From NCBI GenBank assembly GCA_039028975.1, contig JBCCHB010000023.1, forward strand, positions 62,001 through 126,000: a stretch of 64,000 bases of DNA, given 5' to 3'. Made by a program: the position numbers and the translations under genes. Under the pieces are notes generated by a model, which did not search any database, was not told the DNA's origin, and was given only the letters and a program-made list of their open reading frames with translations. The stretch is from JAHBNG01 sp039028975 (GTDB lineage: Bacteria > Chloroflexota > Anaerolineae > Caldilineales > Caldilineaceae). The stretch's first letter is position 1. Each line of letters starts with the position of its first letter. Below, piece after piece: positions 1-7,745 of the stretch.

Positions 1-360
1 CACTACGGCTTGATCGGCAACTGCTGCCCGCTTGTTGGCCAGTTCATCCACATTAATGGTTGGCGGCGTGGCATTCAGCGGCATGTCAATCACGGTTGTG
101 ATCCCACCCGCAGCCGCAGCCATAGTCCCAGTTTGATAGCCTTCCCACCCGGTACGACCGGGTTCATTAAAATGGACGTGACCATCCACAATCCCAGGGA
201 GAAGGGTCTTGCCCTCTAAATCCACCACGGTGGTGGCATCTACCTCAAGATCACCTAAAACCCACTGGGTGATCTGACCATCAGTGGCCACCACACCACC
301 CTCGAAAAGTTCAGTTTCGGTAACAACGACGGCATTTTTCAAATACAGATCTGCAGTCAT
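1..360 (-). CDS. allB: allantoinase, N-terminal part (runs off window)
   Basis: This is the first 120 codons of a cyclic amidohydrolase, starting at the ATG complementary to 358-360; the rest lies beyond the left edge. Reading the reverse strand gives MTADLYLKNAVVV at the start, then GIVDGHVHFNEPGRTGW and AGGITTVIDMPLNATPP. The HxH pair in DGHVHF is the family's metal-binding motif, and the NEPGRT-WEG-TGT plus DMPLN pattern is characteristic of allantoinases rather than dihydropyrimidinases. Allantoinase hydrolyses allantoin to allantoate in purine breakdown in the cytoplasm. The gene begins 18 bases after the stop of the racemase gene and is the last visible gene of an operon running from the ATPase at 5778. 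The metal-bridging Lys and the catalytic Asp are outside the window, so activity cannot be checked. Confidence 0.85.
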   Translation of the reverse strand, partial: MTADLYLKNAVVVTETELFEGGVVATDGQITQWVLGDLEVDATTVVDLEGKTLLPGIVDGHVHFNEPGRTGWEGYQTGTMAAAAGGITTVIDMPLNATPPTINVDELANKRAAVADQAVV

Positions 361-378
361 AAACCTATTGCCTGTACG

Positions 379-1170
379 TTAGTATCCCAGTTTAAAGAGT
401 GGCGGCAAATTATCTAATTCTTTGTGGCTTGGTTTGGCGTAAGCCAGTTGTTTGGATGTCTTCATGCCATAGTCTACCATGCCTTCCAGAAATTTCAATG
501 CACAGACGACTCCGTCCAGCACAGGAATGCCCAAGGCAGCTTCTAACTGCTTGTCGATTCCGGCCATGCCTGCGCAGCCTAAACAAATGACTTCGGCCTC
601 ATCGTGCTCAATGGCATCCTGAGCCGCACTATGAATCATGGCGTAGGTCTCATCTTCGCTCATGCTCTCTAACGCCAAAACTGGCAATCCTGTTGACCGG
701 ACTGATGCGCAACGAGTTGCCAATCCATAGTGGCGGACGGCATCCCACAAGAGCGGTTCCCACTCTTTGTTGGTGGTAACTATGCTGAATTGGTGGCCCA
801 ACATACAGGCCATATACATGGTCGCTTCGGCAATGCCAATCACGGGTTTGTTGGTGATCTCCCGAGCAGCATAGATGGCGGGATGATCGCTGTAGCAAGC
901 GATGACAATCCCATCGACCTGCTCCTGATGGACCAACACAAGCTCAAGCGTGCCCTGCGAACTGAGTAACTCGTCATAGATGCTCTCAATGGAGCGGGGA
1001 CCGCTACTTGGATTGATGGCTTCGACAGTAGTCGTTGGAGAAGCATACTGCTCGGCGATCTGCTGAATGCGTTCCGTAAAAGCTTGTGTTGTATTGGGGT
1101 TGATGAACAGAATATGGGGTTGCTTTTCTGAACGAGTGTTACACTGGGCACTGCTCTCTATATTACTCAT
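379..1170 (-). CDS. Asp/Glu/hydantoin racemase family protein, probable allantoin racemase
   Basis: 263 residues, slightly longer than the usual 240-250 because of a polar N-terminal extension. Family marks are the INPNTT nucleotide-like start near residue 24, a first catalytic Cys in the GIVIACYSDHPA segment and a second in VICLGCAGMAG, the two-Cys acid-base pair of the Asp/Glu/hydantoin racemase superfamily. Related enzymes (HyuE, HpxA) interconvert hydantoin or allantoin enantiomers. The start overlaps the end of the upstream permease gene by 8 bases, and the stop lies 18 bases before allantoinase, so translation is probably coupled. The direct neighbourhood of allB makes allantoin the likely substrate, supplying the S-enantiomer. 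The family assignment is firm; the substrate is inferred from context. Confidence 0.8.
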   Translation of the reverse strand: MSNIESSAQCNTRSEKQPHILFINPNTTQAFTERIQQIAEQYASPTTTVEAINPSSGPRSIESIYDELLSSQGTLELVLVHQEQVDGIVIACYSDHPAIYAAREITNKPVIGIAEATMYMACMLGHQFSIVTTNKEWEPLLWDAVRHYGLATRCASVRSTGLPVLALESMSEDETYAMIHSAAQDAIEHDEAEVICLGCAGMAGIDKQLEAALGIPVLDGVVCALKFLEGMVDYGMKTSKQLAYAKPSHKELDNLPPLFKLGY

Positions 1171-2017
1171 TGGACTGATCTACAGCCTCTGTAGCTAATC
1201 TGGATCGAACGACCCCAGCACATCTCTGAGACCAACGCGAGACCCAAAGGAAAAGGCCGATCATTACAAAAGAGAAGAGAGTGGTGACTGTTCCCAGTGC
1301 ATAGAGGGCTGGTGAGGTGACGGTAGTGGTCATGGCAAAAATCTCAAGTGGAAGCGAATTAAATTCGCCCATCACCAAAGACGAACGAGCAAACTCATCG
1401 TAGGAGAGCGTAAAGCCAAAGAGGCCCACTCCTACTAAACTGGGCAGAATAATGGGCAATACAATGTCCCGAAAGACGACGACTTCACTGGCACCCAAAT
1501 CCCGAGCCGCTTCCTCATAGGATTTATCAAAACGGTTGAAGACAGCAATCATGATTAGCAGAGCAAAGGGCAATGTCCATGTGAGATGTGCAGCCAATCC
1601 AGAGGTATACCAGAATGGGACCCAGCCCATCTGGTTAAACATGACGCCAATTCCTAAAGAGATCAATATACTGGGTACAATCAAGCTAGTCACCGATAGG
1701 TAGAAGAGAAATTTGGCCCCACGGAACTTTTGCCGAAACGCCTGTCCCACCATCGTCCCCAAAACGATGCAGATGCTCATGACCATCAGCCCTAGTGTGA
1801 AGGAGCGCAGAAATGATCCTTTGAAATCACCAACCCGCTGCTGTTGAAAGAGAGCATAAAACCAGTGCAGGCTAAAGCCGCGCATGGGAAAGGTCAGCCC
1901 CCCTTGCTCTCCCTGGAATGAGAGGATAACAATGGTTGAAATTGGTCCGTAGAGAAAGAGGACAAAGATGACAAAAAAGATGGCGAGTGGCCAAAAGAGC
2001 TTGCTACGTTTTCCCAT
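1163..2017 (-). CDS. ABC transporter permease, PotC-like
   Basis: 284-residue inner-membrane permease of the binding-protein-dependent type, with about six hydrophobic helices. The first is FWPLAIFFVIFVLFLYG near residues 9-25. The EAARDLGASE segment at about residues 169-178 is the EAA loop that contacts the ATPase. Sequence style and gene order (ATPase, binding protein, two permeases) match the spermidine/putrescine subfamily PotABCD, where this would be PotC. It lies 15 bases downstream of the second permease and overlaps the racemase gene by 8 bases. The cotranscribed allantoin genes suggest that the system imports allantoin or a related ureide, but polyamine or another small nitrogen compound is not excluded. 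Confidence 0.85.
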   Translation of the reverse strand: MGKRSKLFWPLAIFFVIFVLFLYGPISTIVILSFQGEQGGLTFPMRGFSLHWFYALFQQQRVGDFKGSFLRSFTLGLMVMSICIVLGTMVGQAFRQKFRGAKFLFYLSVTSLIVPSILISLGIGVMFNQMGWVPFWYTSGLAAHLTWTLPFALLIMIAVFNRFDKSYEEAARDLGASEVVVFRDIVLPIILPSLVGVGLFGFTLSYDEFARSSLVMGEFNSLPLEIFAMTTTVTSPALYALGTVTTLFSFVMIGLFLWVSRWSQRCAGVVRSRLATEAVDQSNE

Positions 2018-2032
2018 GATTCTTGGTGAACC

Positions 2033-2977
2033 TCACAACTCCTTCTGCACATCCACAAAGCGCAACAACAAGCCCACAACTAGCAGCGTGATGATGAGCA
2101 ACACCACCGCATTGGCTGCGGCTGGTGGATATTGGGTACTGTCAATCATATTTTTGATGGCAAGGCCGGCTGATGCCGATTGGCCGCCACTCATTAGGCG
2201 TACAGTGGTGAAGTCTCCCAGCACCAAGGCCAGCACAAAGATGGTTCCGATCATGACGCCCGGTGCGCACAAGGGGAAGATGACATCGCGGATAACACCC
2301 AATTCTGACGCGCCTGCATCCCTGGCCGCCTCTAGCAGCGAGTGCTCTATGCGCATCATGTTATTAAAAATGGGTACAATCATAAAAAGGGTATAAAGAT
2401 GAGTCATAGAGATAATGACAGAGATTTCGGAAAAGAGAAAGACGTCGAGCGGCTCATCAATCAGGCCCAGCCATAGCAAGGCTGAATTGAGTAACCCATT
2501 GCGTCCAAGAAACGGGATCCATGAGATGCTACGAATTACATTAGAGGTGAGAAAGGGGACGGTACACAGCAGAAAGAGGGCCATACGGGTGCGGTCACTC
2601 TGAATCTCGAAAGCCAGAAAGTAGGCCACCGGAAAACCAATCAATAGGGTAATGCCCCAAACAATTGCTGCATACCGGAAGGTGTTTAAGTAGGTCTTCA
2701 TGTAAACGGGAGAGAAGACCAACATATAGTTATCCAAGATGAAGTCTGGCTTCATCACAAAGTTGCTGTACTTCCAAAAACTGATGATGACAATCATCAG
2801 AATTGGCACCACCAGAAAGGCAATCAGAATCAAGGTGTATGGCGTAGCCAACAAATAGGGCGTTACACCTGATAGCCACCTGCGCACTGAAGCCTTCGAC
2901 ACGGATGACATGGCCGACGCAGGGGTCTCTTTGATATCATTCCCAATGAATTCAGAGGTACTCAAATTGTTGCTCAA
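2033..2977 (-). CDS. ABC transporter permease, PotB-like
   Basis: 314-residue permease with about six transmembrane segments, the first at roughly residues 38-62 (YLLATPYTLILIAFLVVPIL). An EAA-type loop, LLEAARDAGASELG, lies near residues 217-230. It is the partner of the permease at 1163-2017, forming the heterodimeric membrane channel of a PotABCD-like importer. The longest frame begins with TTG at 2977 and has no clear ribosome site. An ATG at 2911 (MSSVSKASVRRW) would remove 22 polar residues and is a reasonable alternative. A nested inverted repeat (2991-3104) separates this gene from the binding-protein gene, an arrangement often used to lower permease expression relative to the binding protein. 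Confidence 0.85.
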   Translation of the reverse strand: MSNNLSTSEFIGNDIKETPASAMSSVSKASVRRWLSGVTPYLLATPYTLILIAFLVVPILMIVIISFWKYSNFVMKPDFILDNYMLVFSPVYMKTYLNTFRYAAIVWGITLLIGFPVAYFLAFEIQSDRTRMALFLLCTVPFLTSNVIRSISWIPFLGRNGLLNSALLWLGLIDEPLDVFLFSEISVIISMTHLYTLFMIVPIFNNMMRIEHSLLEAARDAGASELGVIRDVIFPLCAPGVMIGTIFVLALVLGDFTTVRLMSGGQSASAGLAIKNMIDSTQYPPAAANAVVLLIITLLVVGLLLRFVDVQKEL

Positions 2978-2990
2978 TATTCAATTGAAA

Positions 2991-3104
2991 TTAATCGTAG
3001 GCGTTGCTGATAGCTGTGCATGCGTATCCAATCACCCACCCACCTTTATCAAAATTGACGGGGCTATCAGTGGCCGTGCGGCCGCAAACCGCGCCTACGA
3101 TTAA
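2991..3104. repeat. nested inverted repeat between binding-protein and permease genes
   Basis: The outer arms TTAATCGTAGGCG (2991-3003) and CGCCTACGATTAA (3092-3104) are perfect 13-base complements. Inner arms CTGATAGC (3007-3014) and GCTATCAG (3063-3070) are also perfect. The hairpin falls between the stop of the binding-protein gene and the start of the permease gene, where it could stabilise the upstream part of the mRNA or attenuate read-through. A small inverted-repeat mobile element is the alternative. Confidence 0.6.
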
Positions 3105-3125
3105 TCTTATCCAAACATTCAAAAC

Positions 3126-4454
3126 TTACGACGCAATAAACTCATTCCACTTCTGAACTAGGTAATCCTGCTCGTCCATCACAGAGTTCCAGACGACAAC
3201 GCCACCCATTCGGTCCCAGAAGCTACCACCATCTCGCTCTGCACCTTCTGGCTCTAGCTCGGTGCCAAAGGGATCAACCATTGGCTCGGCTGCGGGCAAC
3301 CCCTCATACCAGAAGTCCCACTCGGCCTGCGACATGAATGCCTTGGCATTTTCCGGAATAGCGCTGTAATAGCCTTGACGACCGACAAAGCCGCCCGCAA
3401 ATCCAGAGTTCCACCAGTTAATGTAATCATAAGCAGCATCCAGTTCCATCCCCTCAACGCCAGAGGAGATGCCGATGCCGCCACCCCATGCACGATACCC
3501 TTCTTCTAGCGGTGCGTAGATACATGGGAACCCTTGGGCCTTCACGGCGGTTACGGCAGGCGACCACATGGATTGTAGGACGACTTCACCAGAGACCATT
3601 AGGTTGACCGATTCGTCAAAAGTGGTCCAGAAGGCGCGGAACTGGCCAGCGGCCTTCTGTTCCTTAAGGATGTCGGTTATCTGGTCAAGCTCCTCTTTGG
3701 TCATATTGCCCTTGTCGCCAAATTCCATTAGACCGGCAGACTCGACTACCATGGCAGCATCCATAATACCAATAGATGGGATGTTGAGAATTGAGGTCTG
3801 GCCGTTGTAGACTGGATCAAAGAGATCTGCCCATGATGTTGGTACTTTCTCTACAAGATCGGGACGATAGCCCAAGGTATCTGCGTTATAAATTGTCGGA
3901 ATTAGCGTGGCATACCCAGTTGGATCAGTGGCAAATTCGGTCGAGTCTGGTTCGCTGAGGAACATCACTTTATGGGGTGCCGTTCCTTGGGCAATCACCG
4001 AATCTTCAGTCAGCTTACCAGTGGTGAAGAGCGGTGCAATCTTATCAAAATCAGTAATGCGAGAGACATCCAGCCCTTGCAGTGCACCGGAGGGTACAAC
4101 CAGCGGCAGACTGAAATATTCACCATCGAAGATGTCGTAAGAGCCAGGCTGGGTAATGGCTCGCTGGTTGTTCTCGGTGGTTCCTAGTGCCGTCATCTGG
4201 ATGGTGAAACCGAGATCTTCTTTAGCTTTATCGGCAATTTCGTTGATGCCGGAGACACCGGTACCAATTTGGCGTAGAACAATATCAGCGATGTCGTTAC
4301 TCATCACTTCTGGCGCGTCAGATTCAGTGACTGCGCTGGGTGTCTCCGCCGGGACGCAAGCGGCTAGTATAGCAGTGCTTGCAGTGAGGCCCGAGATTTG
4401 CAAAAAAGCACGGCGCGTTAGCTTTGGATTACCAATCATGTCCTTGCTTGACAT
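3126..4454 (-). CDS. extracellular solute-binding lipoprotein, PotD-like
   Basis: 442 residues. The N-terminus LTRRAFLQISGLTASTAIL followed by AAC is a twin-arginine-type signal ending in a lipobox, so the mature protein should start at Cys33 and be lipid-anchored outside the membrane. The body has the periplasmic binding protein style of the PotD family (family 1/8 extracellular solute binding), with segments such as DIFDGEYFSLPLVVPSGALQ and SWADLFDPVYNGQ. A good ribosome site (AGGAGA) precedes the ATG at 4454. It provides ligand recognition for the importer formed with the flanking ATPase and permeases. Because the operon continues into a racemase and allantoinase, an allantoin-type ligand is inferred; residues that would bind a polyamine were not evaluated. 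Confidence 0.85.
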   Translation of the reverse strand: MSSKDMIGNPKLTRRAFLQISGLTASTAILAACVPAETPSAVTESDAPEVMSNDIADIVLRQIGTGVSGINEIADKAKEDLGFTIQMTALGTTENNQRAITQPGSYDIFDGEYFSLPLVVPSGALQGLDVSRITDFDKIAPLFTTGKLTEDSVIAQGTAPHKVMFLSEPDSTEFATDPTGYATLIPTIYNADTLGYRPDLVEKVPTSWADLFDPVYNGQTSILNIPSIGIMDAAMVVESAGLMEFGDKGNMTKEELDQITDILKEQKAAGQFRAFWTTFDESVNLMVSGEVVLQSMWSPAVTAVKAQGFPCIYAPLEEGYRAWGGGIGISSGVEGMELDAAYDYINWWNSGFAGGFVGRQGYYSAIPENAKAFMSQAEWDFWYEGLPAAEPMVDPFGTELEPEGAERDGGSFWDRMGGVVVWNSVMDEQDYLVQKWNEFIAS

Positions 4455-4692
4455 ATGTCATTTCTCCTCGATACAATATAGATGGTTTATTTTTATACCT
4501 TCCTCCGGCCTATCCACATCTAAAATTTGGCGGCCACCAAATTTTGGGTAGGCTGGAGGAAAAACGAAAGATAACATATAGATGACCGTAAAAGCCCTGT
4601 CCTTCCTTGTGGGAATTTCCCAGAGTAGACTTGCAAAATTCGGGACAAGACTTTTTGGGTAAAGTATAAATGTGGACTATGGGGCGGGCCTA

Positions 4693-5778
4693 TCAGGTTA
4701 GCAGTTCGGCTTCTTCCACCTCCCAGAATACCTTGACAGGTTGGTCGATCTGAATGGGCTGCTCGACGAACTGTCTCTCGGGTACATAGACGACAAATTC
4801 ATCGCAACCGGGCGCGATAACTTTCACACGGACCAGAAAACCCGCATATTCCACCACCGACGCTGTGCCAACCATTGCGTTGATTAAAGCCTCGTTCTCA
4901 ACCTCTACAATTGGCTTCACTTGGGCATGATCCGCCCTCACGGAAAAGCTAACGTCACTACCCATCGGTGCATTTCCCTTGAGCCGGAATGTTTGCCCAT
5001 CTAACCCTTTGAGGGTCAGTTGATCCTTATCAACACGTTCAACATGGCCCTCAATCACGTTATGATCGCCCATAAACGTCGCCACAAATGGCGTGCGAGC
5101 GTGATCATACACCTCTTTCGGGGAACCGACCTGCTGGATCCGCCCTTCGTCCATTACGACAACCAAATCGGCGAGAGCCAGCGCTTCTTCTTGGGAATGG
5201 GTGACATGAACGAAGGTCATTTCTAAATCTTTCTGGATGCGCTGAAGCTCACCCCGCATTTGAATACGAACAAAGCGATCAAGTGCAGAAAGTGGTTCAT
5301 CTAACAGCAGAACTGCTGGCTCCGTCACGAGGGAACGGGCCAACGCCACCCGCTGCCGCTGTCCACCAGAAAGCTGGGCGGGGTACCGCTCGCTGTAGTC
5401 ACCCAGGCCGACCTTATCCAACATCTCCTGAGCCTGCTTACGGCGGTCCGGCTTCTTCATTTTGCGCATTTTGAGGCCAAAGGCTACATTATTTACCACT
5501 GTCATGTGGGGGAAGAGAGCATAGTCTTGGAACATCATAGATGTGTTGCGCCGCGCGGGGGGAACATGGGTTACATCTTCAGCACGCAACATGATTCGCC
5601 CACTGCTTACCTCTTCATGGCCAGCAATCATACGGAGTGTTGAGGTTTTGCCACAACCGCTTGGACCAAGCAGGCAACAGTAGGTACCACGTTCAAGTTC
5701 AAGGTTGACATTATCGACGGCTAATACATCGCCGTATCGTTTGGAAACGTTCTCAAGGACAATATCGTAATCAGACAT
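4693..5778 (-). CDS. ABC transporter ATP-binding protein, PotA-like
   Basis: 361 residues, the normal length for PotA/MalK-type ATPases with a C-terminal regulatory TOBE domain. Visible motifs are Walker A GPSGCGKTS (about residues 38-46), the Q-loop in MMFQDYALFPHM, signature LSGGQRQRVALARS, Walker B AVLLLDEPLSALD and the switch His in VTHSQEEA. The C-terminal third (from about residue 240) is the beta-rich TOBE-like part. It is the first gene of the operon and lies about 240 bases upstream of the binding-protein gene. It energises the import system made by the next three genes. No gene lies between its start and 6217, so its promoter should be in that gap. Confidence 0.9.
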   Translation of the reverse strand: MSDYDIVLENVSKRYGDVLAVDNVNLELERGTYCCLLGPSGCGKTSTLRMIAGHEEVSSGRIMLRAEDVTHVPPARRNTSMMFQDYALFPHMTVVNNVAFGLKMRKMKKPDRRKQAQEMLDKVGLGDYSERYPAQLSGGQRQRVALARSLVTEPAVLLLDEPLSALDRFVRIQMRGELQRIQKDLEMTFVHVTHSQEEALALADLVVVMDEGRIQQVGSPKEVYDHARTPFVATFMGDHNVIEGHVERVDKDQLTLKGLDGQTFRLKGNAPMGSDVSFSVRADHAQVKPIVEVENEALINAMVGTASVVEYAGFLVRVKVIAPGCDEFVVYVPERQFVEQPIQIDQPVKVFWEVEEAELLT

Positions 5779-6217
5779 TCGTTTGTGTTGCCATTGAGCA
5801 TAGATTTGAAAACAGTCGTTTCCCTTCGTTTGTAGGAGAAATTAATCGACTATTTCAAACGGAGCTGAGAATAAGATTCTGATAGGGGGTGGGTTGAAGT
5901 TGTTTAGAACCCTTATATGTTATGGTAGGTGGATACTGTAAGAGTTGAATACGTTCGGAAAGAAAAGGGCTCAATCATACTGCTATCGTTTTGGAAACAC
6001 AGCTTTTCCGAATCTCTCCAAAAGACACCAAATGCCTACTTTCATACAAAGTAACATATAGTCTAATTGGAAGAATGATATTAATCATTGTGCAATATGC
6101 ACAAATATTTGTCGCTCTTTGTGTGGGCTTAGCATATGTTCGTCTTGGGCCTTAATCCATCTTGGGCTATTTACTCTGCCCGGGCCCTTTTTGGATGCTC
6201 AAGGTTTAGTACGCTGG
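5779..6217. other. intergenic region upstream of the PotABCD/allantoin operon
   Basis: 439 bases without a credible gene. It must hold the promoter of the operon reading leftwards from 5778 and the end of the ureF transcript. The only structured element I see is the palindrome at 6088-6104, described separately. No strong rho-independent terminator for ureF is obvious. Confidence 0.6.
6088..6104. promoter_or_regulatory. palindromic candidate operator
   Basis: TTGTGCAATATGCACAA has 7-base perfect arms around a 3-base centre. It lies about 310 bases upstream of the start of the PotA-like gene and 114 bases beyond the ureF stop. A symmetric site of this size suits a dimeric regulator of nitrogen or ureide use, but it does not match an NtcA, GlnR or NtrC consensus that I can recall, so the regulator is unknown. 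Confidence 0.3.
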
Positions 6218-7012
6218 CTAGCTAATGAACAGGCGGACCGGGAGAGTTGGGTGACGCATCCCAGCTAGGTCAACAAGCGGTGAAAAGAGATAGACTTTAT
6301 TCTCTTCGTGCGCCTGGTTTTGGGCGGCAATTTGCACAATGAGTGGTTTTAGTCGCCAAGCCAACTCCAAAGCCTGCATTTGGCCAACCGGCATAAGTCG
6401 CTGACATGCAGAGAGAAGTCCAGTGAGATTTTGTTGTAAGTAGGCCGTAACAGTCGCCTCCTCATCCCAATTGAGGCAACCTCCAACCAAACCAAACGCG
6501 GTGCAGTGATGGATCACTGGTTCTGGCTCAGCCCAACAGCTAAGAGCCTCCTGCAATAGAAGCTGGGATTCTAAACTGGCTACTAGACGAAGAAATCGCT
6601 TTCCCAGTGTGGTGCTGGCCTCCCTGCTTTCTCTAGCCGCTTTCCGGGCCGAGAAGGTTTGATTAAGCAGAACCCACTGTGGTCCAAACGACGACTCGCT
6701 GAAATCGCCCTGGCTATCTATACTGCGGTCGCTTTGAAAGGAGGCGTTTTCCGTATCCTCTACAGGAGAGGTCAAAGCCCAGCCTTCAAACGGAGCTGAA
6801 TCTAAGGTCATCTCGGCGAGGCGATATGCGCGTCGACAATAGGTTGCTTCGAGCGGCCCCGTCTCTGCCAACCAATCCACAAAGAAGGTTTCCAGCCGAG
6901 CAGGAGTGAGATCACCTTCTGCCGTCAGCGTCTCCAGGCCAAACGAGTGGGCACTACTACCGATGGGTAGGGCGCTATCGGCAAGCTGTAGAAGTTGGAG
7001 AAATTCAAGCAT
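6218..7012 (-). CDS. ureF: urease accessory protein UreF
   Basis: 264 residues from the ATG at 7012. That start gives the family N-terminus MLEFLQLLQLADSALPIGSSAHSFG (split here only by reading), and it overlaps the end of ureG by 8 bases, a typical coupled junction; the longer open frame is not needed. UreF is a cytoplasmic all-helical protein that, with UreD/UreH and UreG, forms the complex inserting nickel into urease. LQLADSALPIG and SHSFGLE-like motifs, the EATYCRRAYRL segment and the GxxLGKRFLRL segment fit the family. A polar insert of about 35 residues (around residues 95-130, rich in Ser, Glu and Asp) is longer than in most UreF proteins. Urease structural genes and ureD/ureE are not in the window, and the order is G then F instead of the common F then G. 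Confidence 0.88.
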   Translation of the reverse strand: MLEFLQLLQLADSALPIGSSAHSFGLETLTAEGDLTPARLETFFVDWLAETGPLEATYCRRAYRLAEMTLDSAPFEGWALTSPVEDTENASFQSDRSIDSQGDFSESSFGPQWVLLNQTFSARKAARESREASTTLGKRFLRLVASLESQLLLQEALSCWAEPEPVIHHCTAFGLVGGCLNWDEEATVTAYLQQNLTGLLSACQRLMPVGQMQALELAWRLKPLIVQIAAQNQAHEENKVYLFSPLVDLAGMRHPTLPVRLFIS

Positions 7013-7718
7013 GGTTGTGGTGATGCCCGTCGTGGGAATGAACAAGCATTTCAGTCGGACCATCAAAGGCCAATCTGCCATCCCAAGCCATGGAGCGTCG
7101 CATTTCAGGAGCATGCATCAGCGTCTCCAGCCACCCAATCACCTTATCTAGCCCTGCGCCGCTTTTTAGATTGGTGAAGAGGAAGGGTTTGGCTTCTCGC
7201 ATCTTAAGCGTGTCCCGCTCCATCACCTCTAGCGATGCACCTACCAGCGGGGCAAGATCAATCTTATTAATTAGAAGCAGATCAGAACGAATGATTCCAG
7301 GGCCGCCCTTGCGGGGGATTTTGTCCCCTGCAGAAACGTCAATCACGTAGACCCATACATCTACTAGTTCTGGGCTAAAGGCCGCCGCTAGATTATCACC
7401 TCCACTCTCAACCAAAACCAGCTCAAGGCCCGTCAGGCGCTCTTCTAATCCTTGAATGGCCTCCAGATTCATCGATGCATCATCGCGAATGGCTGTATGG
7501 GGACACCCCCCAGTCTCTACGCCACGTACTCGTTCCTGGGGCAGAATGCCTTGCCGTAGCAGAAACTCCGCGTCCTCCTTGGTATAAATATCGTTAGTCA
7601 CCACTGCTAGGCTGTATTGATCAGCCAGTTCACGGCTGAGGCAATTAACCAGTGCGGTTTTGCCGCTGCCCACTGGTCCCGCAACGCCAACGCGGAAGGC
7701 ACGAGTTTGGTTCTCCAT
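7005..7718 (-). CDS. ureG: urease accessory GTPase UreG
   Basis: 237 residues. Motifs are the P-loop GPVGSGKTALV (residues 14-24), TNDIYTKEDAEFL, the metal-binding CPH in ETGGCPHTAIRDD, ESGGDNL and the guanine-specificity NKIDLA. UreG is the SIMIBI-class GTPase whose GTP hydrolysis drives nickel transfer to apo-urease. The extreme C-terminus (HSHDGHHHNHA) is histidine-rich, probably a nickel-binding tail; many UreG proteins lack it at this end. An AAGGA ribosome site lies just upstream of the ATG at 7718. The gene starts only 27 bases after the stop of the transglutaminase/DUF2126 gene and overlaps ureF, so it may be cotranscribed with the ATP-grasp cassette. Confidence 0.92.
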   Translation of the reverse strand: MENQTRAFRVGVAGPVGSGKTALVNCLSRELADQYSLAVVTNDIYTKEDAEFLLRQGILPQERVRGVETGGCPHTAIRDDASMNLEAIQGLEERLTGLELVLVESGGDNLAAAFSPELVDVWVYVIDVSAGDKIPRKGGPGIIRSDLLLINKIDLAPLVGASLEVMERDTLKMREAKPFLFTNLKSGAGLDKVIGWLETLMHAPEMRRSMAWDGRLAFDGPTEMLVHSHDGHHHNHA

Positions 7719-7745
7719 CAGATAATCCTTCTTCTGTGATTCGTG

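Noticed and set aside
7013..7114. Longer N-terminus of UreF
   Set aside because: The added 34 residues are an out-of-frame reading of the ureG end, and the family N-terminus begins exactly at 7012.
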